A stretch of 64,000 nt of DNA from Microstegium vimineum (GCA_022036555.1 CM039132.1:55400748-55464747); one strand, 5' to 3'. Positions 32,808 through 44,543 are shown, numbered from the stretch's first letter. The notes: generated by a model not told the origin, from the sequence alone. Numbers and translations: made by a program.

Positions 32808-34349
32808 TCATGGTGTTGGGTAACAAAATCGGCCATAATTTGACCCTTTACTGCCTTTGCCGATTCGTACTTCGTACTTCAATTCAAACTTAGATAAAGC
32901 TAAAATCCACTTGCCAATTCTTCCATTTAAAATTGGCATTGATAACATATGCTTTATTACATCACATTCAGAAACTACCGCACATTCGGCATTCAATAAA
33001 TAGTGTCGAAATTTGGTACATGAGTAATACACACATAAGCAAAGCTTCTCCATAGCCGAATACCTTGTCTCTGGATCTAGCAGCTTTCGGCTAAGGTAAG
33101 CTATTACTCTTTCTTTTCCCTCAAACTCCTGCATGAGGGCCGATCCTATCGTCATACTATCGGCCGCCACGTACAACTTAAAAGTCTTATCAAGCTGTGG
33201 AGGTACCAACACAGGTGGCGCCTTCATATATTCTTTGATCTCATCGAAAGCCTTCTGATGTATGTCACCCAATACGAATTCTTGATCCTTTTTAAGCTTC
33301 AACAATGGAGAGAATGGAAACACCTTTTCTGACAAATTAGATATGAATCTTCTTACAAAATTAATCTTGCCAAGCAATGATTGCAACTCTGTGAGATTAG
33401 TAGGAGGGATAACTTTGTCTATTGCTTCCATGCTCTTCTTACCGACTTCGATCCCTCCTTTATGTACCAAGAACCCTAAAAACTCACCAGCCGAGACCCC
33501 GAAGGTACACTTGTTCGGGTTCATCTTTAAACCATGCTTCCTAGTGCACTCCAGAGTCTTTCTTAAATTGGCTAAATGTCCCATGTGATCTCTATACTTA
33601 ACCACCACATCATCAATATAGATCTCCACAATTTTGTCGATCAACTCATGGAAAATAAAGTTCATGGCTCTCTGATAAGTTGCACCGGCATTCTTCAAAC
33701 CAAAAGTCATCACAACCCACTCAAACAAACCAATATGACCAGGACATCTGAAGGTTGTCTTTGAAATATCCTCTATTGCCATAAAGATTTGGTTATAGCC
33801 AGCATTACCATCCATAAAGTTGATGACTTCATAACCAGCTGCTGCATCGACAAGTAAATCGACAACTGGCATTGGGTAACCATCCATTGGTGTAGCTTTA
33901 TTGAGATCCCTAAAGTCAATGCAGACCCTCATCTTTCCATTCTTTTTGTATACCGGAACTATGCTTGAAATCCACTCTGCATATCTGTATGGCCGAATGA
34001 AATTTGCTTCTAATAATCTTTCAACTTCTTTCTTCACATCGGCTAGTACCTCTTCTTTGAAAATTTTCCGAGGAGGTTGTTTGTAAGGACGATATCCAGG
34101 CTTAATCGGCAATCGATGCTCAACAATAGAACGATCTAGCCCGGGCATCTCTGTGTAATCCCAAGCAAAACAATTCTTGAATTCTTTCAGAAGGTCTATC
34201 AATCTTGATCTATATTCTGGGTTTAAATTTGCACCGATATACATCGGCCTTGGTTTGACATCATCACCAACATTTATTTCTTCTAACTTATCGGCCGACA
34301 TAAAGCCACGTCCCAGCTTTCCTTTGTTGCCATCGATTGGGTTCCCCAT
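32808..34349 (-). pseudogene. pol: Tat-1 pol part 1: reverse transcriptase and first RNase H
   Basis: 513 residues are open. RT blocks are VYKKNGKMRVCIDFRDLN, MTFGLKNAGATYQRAMN and the catalytic YIDDVVVK. They are followed by the gypsy-type RNase H (FKLYVAADSMTIGSALMQE, AYLSRKLLDPETRYSAMEK). The frame is intact across RT, but it is out of frame with protease upstream (shift at about 34350) and with the second RNase H downstream (shift near 32790). Confidence 0.9.
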
Positions 34350-34930
34350 TAAAAATTGCTTTGAGAGCCGACTGCTTGGATCGGCTGTTGATCCTTGTTG
34401 AAAACGTTCACAGGACCTTCTTCCCAGATTTTTCTAGAGAAACAATCGAAGCCATCATATTCCCAGTAGGCAGGCTCTATGGTAGCAACACTCACCGAAT
34501 CATCAACATGAACAATTTCAACATCATCTCCAATCCACTGAACGAGAACCTGATGCATGGTTGAAGGTATGCAGCAATTAGCATGAATCCAATCTCTTCC
34601 CAAGAGCAGACTATATGCCCTTTTGCCATTAATGACAAAGAAGGTAGTAATCAAAGTCTTTGATCCAATAATCAACTCAACATGTACAGCTCCTCGAGTA
34701 TCAGAAGGATTGCCAGCGAAGTCCCTGAGTACCAAGTCAGTTTTCAACAATTCTTCATTAGTCTTCCCGAGCTTCCTAAAGGTAGTATAAGGCATAATAT
34801 TGATGGCAGCCCCCCCATCAACAAGCATCTTGGTCAGAGGCTTGCCATTGATATATCCTTTCACGTAAAGCGCTTTCAAATGTCGATGCTTAGCCAGTTT
34901 ATTGAAGATTGCCTGCCGAGTCAGGACAAA
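34349..34930 (-). pseudogene. Tat-1 aspartic protease
   Basis: The minus frame contains MLVDGGAAINIMPYTTFRKL, a retropepsin active-site region with D-G-G in place of D-S/T-G (common in this lineage), and LLLGRDWIHAN. It continues in the gag frame after an in-frame TAG at 34931-34933. It is out of frame with RT. Confidence 0.85.
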
Positions 34931-37575
34931 CTAGGTCATTAGATTCTGATACTCACTCTCATCGAAATCTGAGTACACTTCCTCTTGGATGTCTTGGCTT
35001 TCGGGAGCTATGAATTCTGATGGGATGAAGAAAGCCATGCATGCGTCAGCCGAACGATCTTGCTTATCAGGCCTTTTCTTAGGACGCCATGTCTGTTTCT
35101 TTTCAGGAACAGTTTGTGCTAACTCTCTGTTCCTCAAGCGTTGCACTCTCCTTTTCTGGATTTTTCTCGGCCCTGGTGGACACCATTGTCCCTTTTGCCA
35201 GACATACTCCTGACACTCTTCTTCCTCAGCACCTCTCTCATAATGGATCCACTCCTGATCGGCAAACCTCTTGCCTCGCCGATCGTCAGAGCTACTTATT
35301 TTTAAACGCCAATCGTCCTCAGGAGCATGTGCTCCAAGTCTTTCGTGGACCGGACGGCGGTTGACCCAAGACTTCCTGTACTCTGAATACTGATCACTGC
35401 ATTCAATGCAATTATTCCTAGTAGGCAACTTCAAGCCTTCGTTCCAACAATGTCTGAAGAACGAACACCCCCAATGAGATTGCTCTTGCTCTTTCATGTA
35501 TTCTTGCTCTCTCCGATACATCTCTTCCTCGTATCTATGATGTTCCTCCATGAATTCTTGTTCCTCATAATACCTCTACTTTTGATACTGCTCTCGCTCC
35601 TGTCGCCATTTGTTCAACAGAATCCGTGTAGTGACCCTGGGTTTGGAAGCTTCCCCCTTCTCGGTTCGGCTAGTCTAGAACTGAACCCGTTGCCGAAACT
35701 CCTCATTTGTAATTTGCCGATCGGGGTCAACAGCACCAGCTTTTCTTGCTCTGTCTGAGGTTAACAATTTCATCTTGTCCTGGCTTTTGGAGTCTTCTAT
35801 GGCAACCATGTTCATGGAGAAAGACACTGTGTTTTGCGCAAAAGGATTAGCATCAATTTTCATCTTGCCATCAAACTTTAGATCCCCCTCCTGAATGGCC
35901 TTCTGAATTCGCACTCTGAACACTCGGTAATCATTGATGGAATGTGAATTAGTATTATGGTAGCCACAAAACTTCTTATCTTTTACTCCTTCAGGGAGCA
36001 GCATGGGGTGTCCTTCCGGTAATTTGATGCGTCCCTCTCTCAACAACAACTCAAACAACTTATCTGCCTTAGAGACATCGAAGTCATAAGTACCTTTCTG
36101 CTGCCTTAGCCATCATTGACTAACCTGAGTCGGCTCTTTCGCCCAGACCAATTCGGCTGCGGCTATCTCATCTTCATCATCGTACTCGGTCGCTTCTTCC
36201 AGGAAACTTTGATACATCTCATTAGCCACTTTACCTTTCTGGAATCGGTTGTCTCTCCTGAAACCTTGCGCCTGATTACTCATCATAGCCAACTGTTGCG
36301 ACAACTAACCAAGGTCATCAAATTCCATGCCAAACAGCTTCTCCCTGACATTCGGCTGCATGCCTGCTATTGCCATTCCCGACAACTGGTCATCTGGTAG
36401 ATTCAAGGAATAGCAGAGGTTTTTGGTCTCTCTGAACATGCGGAGATACTCCTGAGGTGTTTCTTTAGCCCTCTGCCTCAAGCTCATGAGATCAACTAGC
36501 TTCTTCTCATTAGTGCCTGTGAAGAAATATGCATGGAATTTTTGCTCTAACTCTGCCCATGTACCAATGGAATTTGCCGGCAGAGATGCGAACCACATGA
36601 AAGCTGGCCTTGTCAGAGACAATGGAAAATACCGAATCCTCCAAGCTTCATCGGCAGATGCCTCTCCATGTTGCATCAAGTATCGGCTGATGTGTTCTAT
36701 GGTGCTAGTATCATCTTGACCAGAAAACTTGGTCAAATCCGTGGGAGGCTTCACCCTCGGAGGCAGTGCCACTCGGTTGTACCACTCTAGATAAGGAGAC
36801 TTATATACATAAGATTGGTTCTTTGGCTTTAAGCCAAATTGATTCTGCATCATATCTGCCATCCTGTTCATGATAAGGTCAATGTTTGAATTTGGAGCTC
36901 CATGTGCCTGTCCCTCAAAAGCCAAATCTGCAGAGTTCTTATACCCCGGATTCGGGAAAGCATCAATAGCGTTGTAATCGGCAAATTCCTGATATCCTTC
37001 TCCATACATATTTTTCTGCAGCCTATTTGCAGCTAGAGACACCTTGAAAGATGATTGTGGGACGTTTCCTGTTGCACCGAACGTGAGCTGCCATACATCA
37101 TGGGCGGTTGCTATTTCTGGTGAGGAGCCATCCCACCTTGGTCTATGCCAGGCGCTCCACTACTCTCAGCAGCTTTCTCCTGGTGCTTTGGCACATGGAA
37201 CAACGTCGGTCCTTGCATTGGACCAACAGTTTCCTCAAAGTACTTGTCAGCTGATGGACCGAAAGTACTGACCATGATCGTGCGAAAGGTATTCAAGAAA
37301 GTTGTATGATGATTCCTCATAGTTTCGCTCATAGCTTTGTAAACCATTTCAGACATCTTTTGAGCATCTTTTGCTTCAGTGTAATCAGTCTGATATGGAA
37401 GGAGAACCCTCGGGAGTGACTGCTTCTGAAAAACCTTGTTGCTTTTATTCTTTGAAAAAGACATCAAGCATTTGCTTTGAAACTCATCACATGCTCGCTA
37501 AACCGCATTCCTCAGGTCTTCTAGCAACTCATCCATAGTCACGTCCAAAACCTGGTTATTATCAAATTCAGGCAT
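34931..37575 (-). pseudogene. gag: Tat-1 gag polyprotein, decayed
   Basis: The likely start at 37575 (minus) gives M-P-E-F-D-N-N-Q, 11 bases after the primer site. Frames change or stop at 37498, 37111, 36305, 36113 and 35675. The capsid (retrotransposon gag family) is clear at 36305-37042: KFSGQDDTSTIEHISRYL, RPAFMWFASLPANSIGTWAE and EYLRMFRETKNLCY. Downstream is a Cys/His segment (WGCSFFRHCWNEGLKLP...NNCIEC) and a basic tail. The same Cys/His module occurs in the gag-only element at 48560-51884, showing that the two are related. The copy cannot make full gag. Confidence 0.85.
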
Positions 37576-37585
37576 CTTGAAATGT

Positions 37586-37604
37586 GGTCCCACCGAGCGT
37601 GCCA
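37586..37604 (-). promoter_or_regulatory. Tat-1 primer-binding site
   Basis: The minus strand reads TGGCACGCTCGGTGGGACC, seven bases inside the 5' LTR. It would pair with a tRNA whose 3' end is ...GCGTGCCA. The gag-only element has the near-identical site with the same spacing at 51900-51918. Confidence 0.75.
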
Positions 37605-37611
37605 AAAAGTG

Positions 37612-39058
37612 TGTTGACACAAAATATGACGCAATGTGCCTCACACACAGCAAGCCGAAAAGCGTGGCTTCAATCGGGTGCCCGGGTATTTTGAAATTCG
37701 GAAACGTGCCAGTCAATTTGACCTGAAACTAACAAGGGATGAAAATCATTAGATATAAAACTGGAACATGTCGGGTGAGACCAGACAGTTTCATATATAG
37801 GGCCCTGAAGCCACTTACGACGACATACAACTATAGAAGTTGTCTGCCAACAAGTCTTATAGATCATTCGGCTAAAACAAACATGGAGTACGTGAAACGT
37901 TGATTGCCGAACGTGTGTGCATGATAAGAGCACGTATGAACGAATCATAATTAATTATGAGTTAAAACATAGCCAAGCTTGGCAATCTAACCAAGTTGGG
38001 ATCCATGATGAAGGAACACGTAAGCAAGACATAATTAAACTAATCTAAAGCTTGTATCTGCCGCACGATACTTAACCCTATCAAAGCTTAAACATGGTTA
38101 ACATGCATGAACCCGCAACGTGTAACAATCTAGATTAAATTAACTCGGCTATTATAAACGCAAGATCTATTTGTATAAAAAGTAAAATAGATCTATAAGA
38201 AAGAATAGAGTCGAACCGTATCAATCTGGATTGGGTAAAAGAGTGTTACAAATATATAAAATATATAAAAAATGCAACACATAATAACTTAATGAATCTA
38301 TTAGATCTTGTCAAGTCTAATAAAGCTGATAACTATCTTGCTTTTCCTAAGTATATCAAGCAAGCACCTGCCGCACGGTGTGTACTCATAAACGAAACAT
38401 AAGTGAAGACTTCTTGATTGTCAAGCAAGGATCCGCCGCACGATCATTGAAAACAAGCAAGACTACTTGCATCAACATCTAAATCCACCGCATGATACTA
38501 GACATGATAGCAAGGTTGTCGGGACTTACGGAGGTCGACGGATCGATGATTCCTCTCGAAGAACTCGACGACACGACGAAGGACTCGAAATTGGCACGGG
38601 GCCGGTTGTATTGTATTGGTTGTGAACAGTTTTTACAATGGCCAAGGGTTTATATTTATACCCTGGTCATGACATGAGTCCTAAAAGGACACGACTACAA
38701 ACATTAAAGGAAAAACATGACACTTATAACCCTAGTCTTTCCTTCGGAGTCTTTATTTCCTTAATCGTCACGATGTCTGTTGCCCGATTCGGCTCTCACT
38801 CGCCGTTTTTGTCGCTTCTTCAACAGAAAATCACCCTTTCTTAGAATAGTCGACCGCACGATCATTTGCCGAATCTTTGGAGATTAACCGACCGCATAGA
38901 CACTTGTTGAATTGCTCCGAAACTAGCCGACCGCATGGATACTTGCCGAATGCTCCGAACCTAGCCGACCGCACGGATACTTGCCGAATGCTCCGAACAC
39001 CCACTGCTTGTTGGCCCACCTGTCATCTTCCCAAGCGTACCAAAATCTAGTGTTAACA
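37612..39058 (-). repeat. 5' LTR of Tat-1 (1447 bp)
   Basis: Colinear with 24923-26368 and with the same ends. The minus-strand TATA lies near 38650-38662. It directly precedes the primer site and gag on the minus strand. Confidence 0.92.
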
Positions 39059-39063
39059 CTAGG

Positions 39064-40101
39064 GTATGATCTGAGAGCGTCCGGACGAATTGGTATTGGT
39101 TCGAAGGAGTCCAGAGAGGTTCAAAGTATGAAACTTAGCTCTGGACTGAGTACGGACGGAGGGACCGGACCAATGGAGATGGTCCGGACAAGTGTAGTAA
39201 GGTTTCAAGTGAGGGTTGTCAGGGGTCTAGACCAATGGAGATAGTTCGGACGTCCTGAGAAACAGTGATGTTACTCTGCTGTCTGTGAGGTCCAGACCTC
39301 GGTGAATTGGTCCGGATGACCCACAGTGGTCTGGTCCAGTGTGACGCAAACAGGCAAAAGTGTGAGTAACAACTAGTTAGTTGAGTGCGGGTATTTATAC
39401 TTCCCCAACTCGTCCATACTAGCTCTCTTTCCCATTTGATTAGCTGAGAAAACTTGTGAGAAAGCAAGGGAGAGCAAGAGCCTAGTGAGGTGATTGAGAT
39501 TTGAGAAGCCATGCTTAGGACCTCATTAGTGGCTCAGGGAGTATTAAGTTTGCATCCACCTTTCTCATTGGACTAGCCTTGGTCAAGTGAGAGATTCTTG
39601 CTTGTTACTCTTGAGATCGACATCACCTAAACGACTTGGTGGTGATTGAGAGTTTGGTGATCATCCGGAGCAGATTGTGGATGACCCAACTTCATTTGTG
39701 ATCGGTTGTGGACGATTCACCGAGCCAAAGTGGCAAAGAATCAACCCGAAGAGAGCACTTAGTCCTTGCACAGACTAAAGGGGAGCAATACCCTTGCGCG
39801 AGTGCTCCAACGAGGACTAGGGGGAGTGTCGACTCCTTGATACCCAGGCAAAACATCGACTAGTCACTTCTACTCTCGTTCCTTCAAGCATTACTTTCAA
39901 GCATGTCATTCTTGCAGATACTTTCATTATTTTTTGTTGCTTGCTTAGAAATGGATGTTAGGGTGTTAGTCCTTGTGTCTTTACTTTCACACTTGTTAGG
40001 CACTTGGGGTGATTGGCTTTTCGACCTAGGTCTTTAATATTGCTTTGAAAGTTTGAAAAGCCCAATTCACCACCCATTTTTTAGGCATCTTGATACTTTC
40101 A
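39064..40101 (+). mobile_element. Copia (Opie/Ji-like Sirevirus) solo LTR, right part
   Basis: Continues the LTR after the nested gypsy element and its CTAGG duplication. It contains many GTCCGGAC-type motifs (39075-39350) and a TATA box (TATTTATA at about 39391), and it ends CTTTCA at 40101 followed by ACAAG. The ends TGAAAG/CTTTCA are inverted, and the ACAAG duplication is perfect. Total LTR length without the insert is about 1.5 kb. No internal domain follows, so it is a solo LTR formed by LTR-LTR recombination. Confidence 0.85.
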
Positions 40102-40106
40102 ACAAG

Positions 40107-40324
40107 TTCATGTTATTGGAAGTTAGAAAATGTTGTTTTCATTGCCCTTTCACTAGACAACAGGATAATGAATTGTAAATTGGGGATTTTTGTGGCTAGC
40201 TGCCACTAAGGTTAATTAGTATATAAATATAGAACCTTCAACTTCAACCATTCAGTTCCTTTACTTTTACAGACGTGCAGGCAGACCTCACCAACTTAGA
40301 TCCTACACATTCTGTTATTGATCA
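40107..40324. other. Spacer between solo LTR and PGG 3' region
   Basis: AT-rich, with no gene seen. In the pre-insertion locus this joined directly to 24431. Confidence 0.4.
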
Positions 40325-40678
40325 AATGCGTTCGTTCATTCAGGTATGTTGCAAAGAAGTGTCAACCTTCTTGTTTTCTTATTCAAATTTCCAAGGAACA
40401 CGGTCTGCTTGACAGAATTAGGCATCAGTAGTAAAGGAGTTGTGAAGAAATGCCGCAATAGATTAGTCAAATTATATCAATGGCTCTAAAAGACAATATG
40501 CTAGATTTGGATGCCTACCTAATGTTCAAAAGATACATTTACAAAGATAGTAATTACAAGGCTACAACCTTCACACCCGTGACTTCCCCTTCTATAGTCT
40601 TGGCATCAGGCTCCACAAATCTTCTACAGAAAAGCATCGGATCAGTTGTTCTCTCATCCCATACATGACTCTTTTCAC
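40325..40678 (-). other. 3' flank of the PGG gene (copy 3 of the dispersed segment)
   Basis: Downstream sequence of the minus-strand PGG gene. It is similar to 5510-5880 and 23445-23700 and contains the shared block GACAATATGCTAGATTTGG. This copy is contiguous with the coding region and is the likely source arrangement. Confidence 0.6.
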
Positions 40679-41571
40679 CTATTTTGCGATGCCTATGGAC
40701 AGAACAACAAGAACAACAATGTACGTTGAAACCCCAACCACCAATGCCAATATGTAAGCACTTGTCCTAACTCTCCCGCAGCTCCCAGCGGCATAGGCAC
40801 CCATGAGGCCAAACAAGTCTAGGATCATAGCAGCATATAGTGCCAGGATCGCCGACTGTGCGCCGCTCACTCTTTTGATCAGGAGCAAAACCATGATCAT
40901 TAGAGAGGCCATGAAGGAAGTCGCGTTGCAGTAGAAGAAGGCCTTGTACCGGCGTGGATAGGTGCTCCGAAGAACCGGATCACCAGCTATGTGGTCAGCT
41001 TGGCCATCGCCCCAGAGCCCACCGGGCGGGCTCATGGCGGCTTGGTAAGTGACAGCCGCTGCAAGTGCAGCCAACAGCAACAGGTATTTGGGCAACTTAG
41101 GAAACCAGAGATCTTGTGCCGCCTCTGCATCAACAGCTGTATGCGGCAATGTGTCACCATCTTCGTCCTCCGTTACGTCGACGAAGGATAGGAGTCTCTG
41201 TAAGAGACCCTGAACCGACTCTGAAACAACCAGGATAACCTGGACTGCGATGCATACAAGAACTACGAAGACCAGGATGAAGACATATATGGATGTGGAA
41301 ACCTTCCTAGAGCTCCCTGCAGCAAACACACCCATGAGCCCAACCAGGTCAAGGATCACACACACCCTGAGTGCATAGGACTGTATCCCTTTTGTCGAAA
41401 GTTTTCTGTTAACCAGCAGCATGATGATGGCCAGAGACGCAACGAAGGCAGTTGCATTGCAGTAAAAGAAAGCCAGGTAACTACGTGGGTAGTTGTCATT
41501 CAGCACTGGGTTGCCGACGACATGGCCTGTCTTGTTCTGTTGCCAGAAGCCACCCAGGGGACTCATGCCGG
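40679..41571 (-). pseudogene. PGG-domain (ankyrin-PGG family) membrane protein, C-terminal part
   Basis: An open minus frame of 295 residues holds two PGG units. Unit B is MSPLGGFWQQNKTGHVVG with DNYPRSYLAFFYCNATAFVA. Unit C is MSPPGGLWGDGQADHIAGDP with STYPRRYKAFFYCNATSFMA. Each is followed by hydrophobic helices (ASLAIIMLLV, VFILVFVVLVCIAVQVI; ASLMIMVLLLI, YIVVLVVLSIGIAK), and the frame stops at 40679. PGG domains form the membrane part of plant ankyrin-PGG proteins of the ACD6 type. The ankyrin repeats are absent here. Upstream the codon before A-G-M reads TAG, a hAT element interrupts at 41572, and further PGG sequence lies beyond it, so the locus is a pseudogene despite the long open frame. 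Confidence 0.75.
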
Positions 41572-42390
41572 AAGGCCTGGTCCTGAGGGGGCAAGAGGGA
41601 CGGCCGTCCCAGATCCCTGAGCCAAAAGGGCCCTAAACGCAATAGGTCTATACTAATCAGTAATCAATCACAAGCAACACAGCAGTAGTTCAACGCCTTG
41701 AGTCCAAAAACTATATGTGCACCGCCCGTCCTTGCCTTGATTCTCTGATTGAATTTCATCATTTCCTAACAAGGAGGTACATATTAATTATCCAATACAT
41801 TAGTTATTTTTGATAACAAAGAGATATGTATTATGGCATGTTTGGTACAGCTCAGCTTCACTAACGAAGCTGTTTTTTTAGAAAATAGCTTTATAAGCAA
41901 CTCTCTTGAGCTATTTTGAAAAAATTGTTTGACAAAACAACTTCACCAACAACTTTATGCATGCATATGAGAGAGAAAGGAGGTAGAGAGTTGTGATAAT
42001 CTATTATTTCCAGCTTCATCCCATTTTATATCTTTGTGAGAGGGGAAGAAAAACAGTTTCATGGGTGAAGCTGTTTTGAAAAAAGGTGTTTGGCAAAAAA
42101 AACAACTCATAACAGCTTATGAGTTGTACCAAACAGACTCTTAATGAAGTAATGTCCGGGCAACTTTATGCGATAAGAAGAATTGCTCGATGATATTGAT
42201 ATTATCTCTATGACTTAGCGTACATGATGTTAGGGAAAAAATTTAAGGTAACATGTATAAATTGTTGATGCCAACATTTTTTCTAATGCATATATCATAT
42301 ATTTATTGATTATATTGTATATATCATATATTAAAGGCTCATAGTCATACAGGTTCGTTCTAGGCCCAAAAAATCTCAGGACCGGCCCTG
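41572..42390. mobile_element. hAT-type element inserted in the PGG pseudogene (819 bp)
   Basis: Ends AAGGCCTGGTCCTGAG and (inverted) CAGGGCCGGTCCTGAG form a terminal inverted repeat of about 16 bp with three mismatches. An 8-bp duplication CATGCCGG lies at 41564-41571 and 42391-42398. This is diagnostic of hAT. No transposase is encoded. A Tourist MITE sits inside. Confidence 0.85.
41834..42140. mobile_element. Tourist-type MITE nested in the hAT element (307 bp)
   Basis: Inverted ends TGGCATGTTTGGTACAGCTC and GAGTTGTACCAAACAGACTC flank the segment, with TTA on both sides (41831-41833, 42141-42143), typical of PIF/Harbinger-derived Tourist MITEs. Subterminal GAAGCTGTTTT motifs are inverted relative to each other. 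Confidence 0.85.
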
Positions 42391-42398
42391 CATGCCGG

Positions 42399-42650
42399 CC
42401 TAATATGTGAGGCCTGCTCATGGTTTTGGATTCCACAAAAGCTGTCGCGTTGCAGTAGAAGAAAGCTAGGTATCTCCTGGGGTAGGTGATGTGAAGGACC
42501 GGATCGCCGGTGAGGTAGTGATGCTGCTACAGTTCATCAGTGGTGGCATTCCTCTGCGAGAAGCCGCCAGGTGGGTCCAGTCCGGCTTGGTATGTGACAC
42601 TTGCAACAAGAATCCCCAGCAGGAGATACATGCGTGACTTCTTGAGAGTC
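42399..42650 (-). pseudogene. PGG-domain gene, upstream unit (A), decayed
   Basis: The minus strand encodes SRMYLLLGILVASVTYQAGL, DPPGGF, then a TAG stop, and then ITYPRRYLAFFYCNATAFV. This is a third PGG unit in the same orientation as 40679-41571. After NATAFV the sequence jumps to an A-C-A-T-A-T-T-A-G-G-C-C junction equivalent to the start of unit B, so most of the membrane helices of unit A are deleted. Its 5' side is cut at about 42650 by the LTR of copia-2. The rest of the gene, if present, lies beyond the nested insertions. Confidence 0.7.
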
Positions 42651-42655
42651 CCTCA

Positions 42656-44486
42656 TGTGTTTGTTTTAAATAATTGATGAAACCTATCCAAATACTAACC
42701 TTGATCTCTAAGTGTGAATCATGAGATAGGTTGGTACATGCCATGTGATGGAGCAAATGGATCAAGGTGGTGATTGCAAAGGCTCTAGCATGGTGGAGGT
42801 GAAGTACAAAGGAAAATGGTGTGAAGGCAAAGGTGAAACTAGGAACCATTTTTGATTTGGTGATCAAGACACCATAGAGGGTGTGATCACATTTAGGATA
42901 GATAGCTGTACTATCAAGGAGGGAGCTCTTGTGTTTGATTACGGTCATTATGTGCCACTAGGTTCATTGCATTGCATATAAAATCAATTGAACTAGTGAG
43001 AACAACCAACTTTTACAAGATAATTGTGAACTAAAAGCTAACACACGTGCACAAGTGCTTGAATCACTTAGTGTTAGCCCTTGGAAGCTTGGAAGAAAGT
43101 TGGAGGAAGTTTGGTGCTGTTTTGGCAGAAGGACGCTAGTCCGGACGCTAGGGTTAGGTCGTGTCCGAACCATCGGAGATGGGTCCGGAGTCATACCCTA
43201 GGCAAGGATGGCTGTGAGCAGTGATCCGGACGTAGGTTCTTGTCCGGACGGGGGAAACCGGACGCTGTCCGGAGCGTTTTGAGCGTTCTGGAACCTCTCT
43301 GCTGAGGTCCGGACGCTGCGTGGTGATGGTCCGGAGTAGCACTGTTGCGTGCGTCCGGAGCCACGTGGCGAGCAATGGCAAGCACGGGAAGTGGCTGTTT
43401 GAATCGGCAGAGGCACCAGACGCGCAACCATTGGTCCGGACAGCACGTTGCGCGCGTCTGGAGGCTGCGTCCGGAGTGGCAAACAGAGAGCTCGGCTCTC
43501 AGCTAGTGAAGGGTCCGGACGCGGCCTTTTAGTCCGGACCCCCTGTGTAAGTAGCGTCCGGAGTGGACGCAGAGGCAGTATTTTGTTGGCTAAACGGCTA
43601 GTGTTTGAGTGGAGGCTATATATTGTTGTATGGCCAGCCCAAGGGGGCAGCTCTTGCACATTTTTATCACTCACACACTAGTGCTCATTTGTGAGAGCCT
43701 CCATCACTCATCTCTTTGATACACTTGCTAATTTCATGAGAGATTGAGTGAACCAAGTGCATTGCTTCGTTGATTGCATAATAGTGGCACTTGGTGATCG
43801 TCGTCTTCGCGGAAGCTTGTTATTCTTGGAGGTTGCCACCTCCTAGACGGCTTGGAGCGACGAGGATCATTGAGCGGAGGAAGGTGATTGTCTCCAGCTC
43901 CGATCGGTGGATTGTGAGGGGTTCTTGAACCTTTCCCGCGGGAGTTCGCAAAAGGTGTCTCTAGTGGATTGCTCGTAGCTTGTGGGTCCCTATCTTGTGT
44001 TGGTTTTTGGGCACCCGGTGACGGGTTTGGCATGTGATGCCAATTAGCGTGTGAACTCCCAAGTAGGTGAATCGCTACAACGAGGAGTAGCTTGTTGGCA
44101 AACAAGTGAACCTCGGTAAAAATCATTGTGTCATCTTGTCTCTACCGAGGATTCATATTGTGATTCATTGTTTATCTCATTGGCATTCTCTTTGCGGTAG
44201 TATAATCTTTCTAACTCTAGCTTTGCATTTCTTTCTTACATTCTTGCAAAGTAGAGTAGCTCTCTAACTTGTGTAGCTTAGTTTAGAGCTTTCTAGGTTG
44301 CTAGCTAGTTTGTGTGCTCTAGTATCTATCTTGCTAGTAACTAGAATTAGTAGGTGGCTTGCCGACCCTTAGAGCTAGTGCAGACTTGCTTACGCCATGT
44401 TTTATTCTAACAAGTTTATCTAAGTGTTGTTGTAGAATTTTTAATAGGCTATTCACCCCCCCCTCTAGCTATTTCTAGACCTTTCA
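42656..44486 (+). repeat. 5' LTR of copia-2 (about 1831 bp)
   Basis: Begins TGTGTTTGTTTTAAATAATT and ends TAGACCTTTCA. The start is inferred from the usual copia LTR opening and from where PGG homology ends (42650), because the partner LTR is not in the window. GTCCGGAC-type motifs are frequent at 43138-43565, and a TATA (CTATATATTG) lies at about 43616. Confidence 0.7.
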
Positions 44487-44488
44487 AG

Positions 44489-44500
44489 TGGTATTAGAGC
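44489..44500 (+). promoter_or_regulatory. copia-2 primer-binding site
   Basis: TGGTATTAGAGC, one base different from the usual initiator-Met tRNA complement seen at 10106-10117, lies two bases after the LTR end. Confidence 0.85.
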
Positions 44501-44543
44501 TGGTACACCGTTCTTACGAGGCTTAACATCTCACGATGTTAAA

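Larger units (their letters stand above)
24923..39058 (-). mobile_element. Complete Ty3-gypsy element of the Tat lineage (Tat-1, 14.1 kb)
   Basis: LTRs 24923-26368 and 37612-39058 are flanked by perfect CTAGG duplications (24918-24922, 39059-39063). The primer site (37586-37604) and gag-protease-RT-RNase H-second RNase H-integrase read on the minus strand, so the right LTR is the 5' one. Between integrase and the 3' LTR lie two spliced genes on the plus strand, i.e. antisense. A second RNase H and extra antisense genes characterise Tat/Ogre-lineage elements. Stops and frameshifts interrupt most coding parts, so it is now non-autonomous. Confidence 0.93.

Noticed and set aside
44240..44480. 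tRNA gene near the copia-2 primer site
   Set aside because: Only the primer complement is present; no cloverleaf could be drawn.
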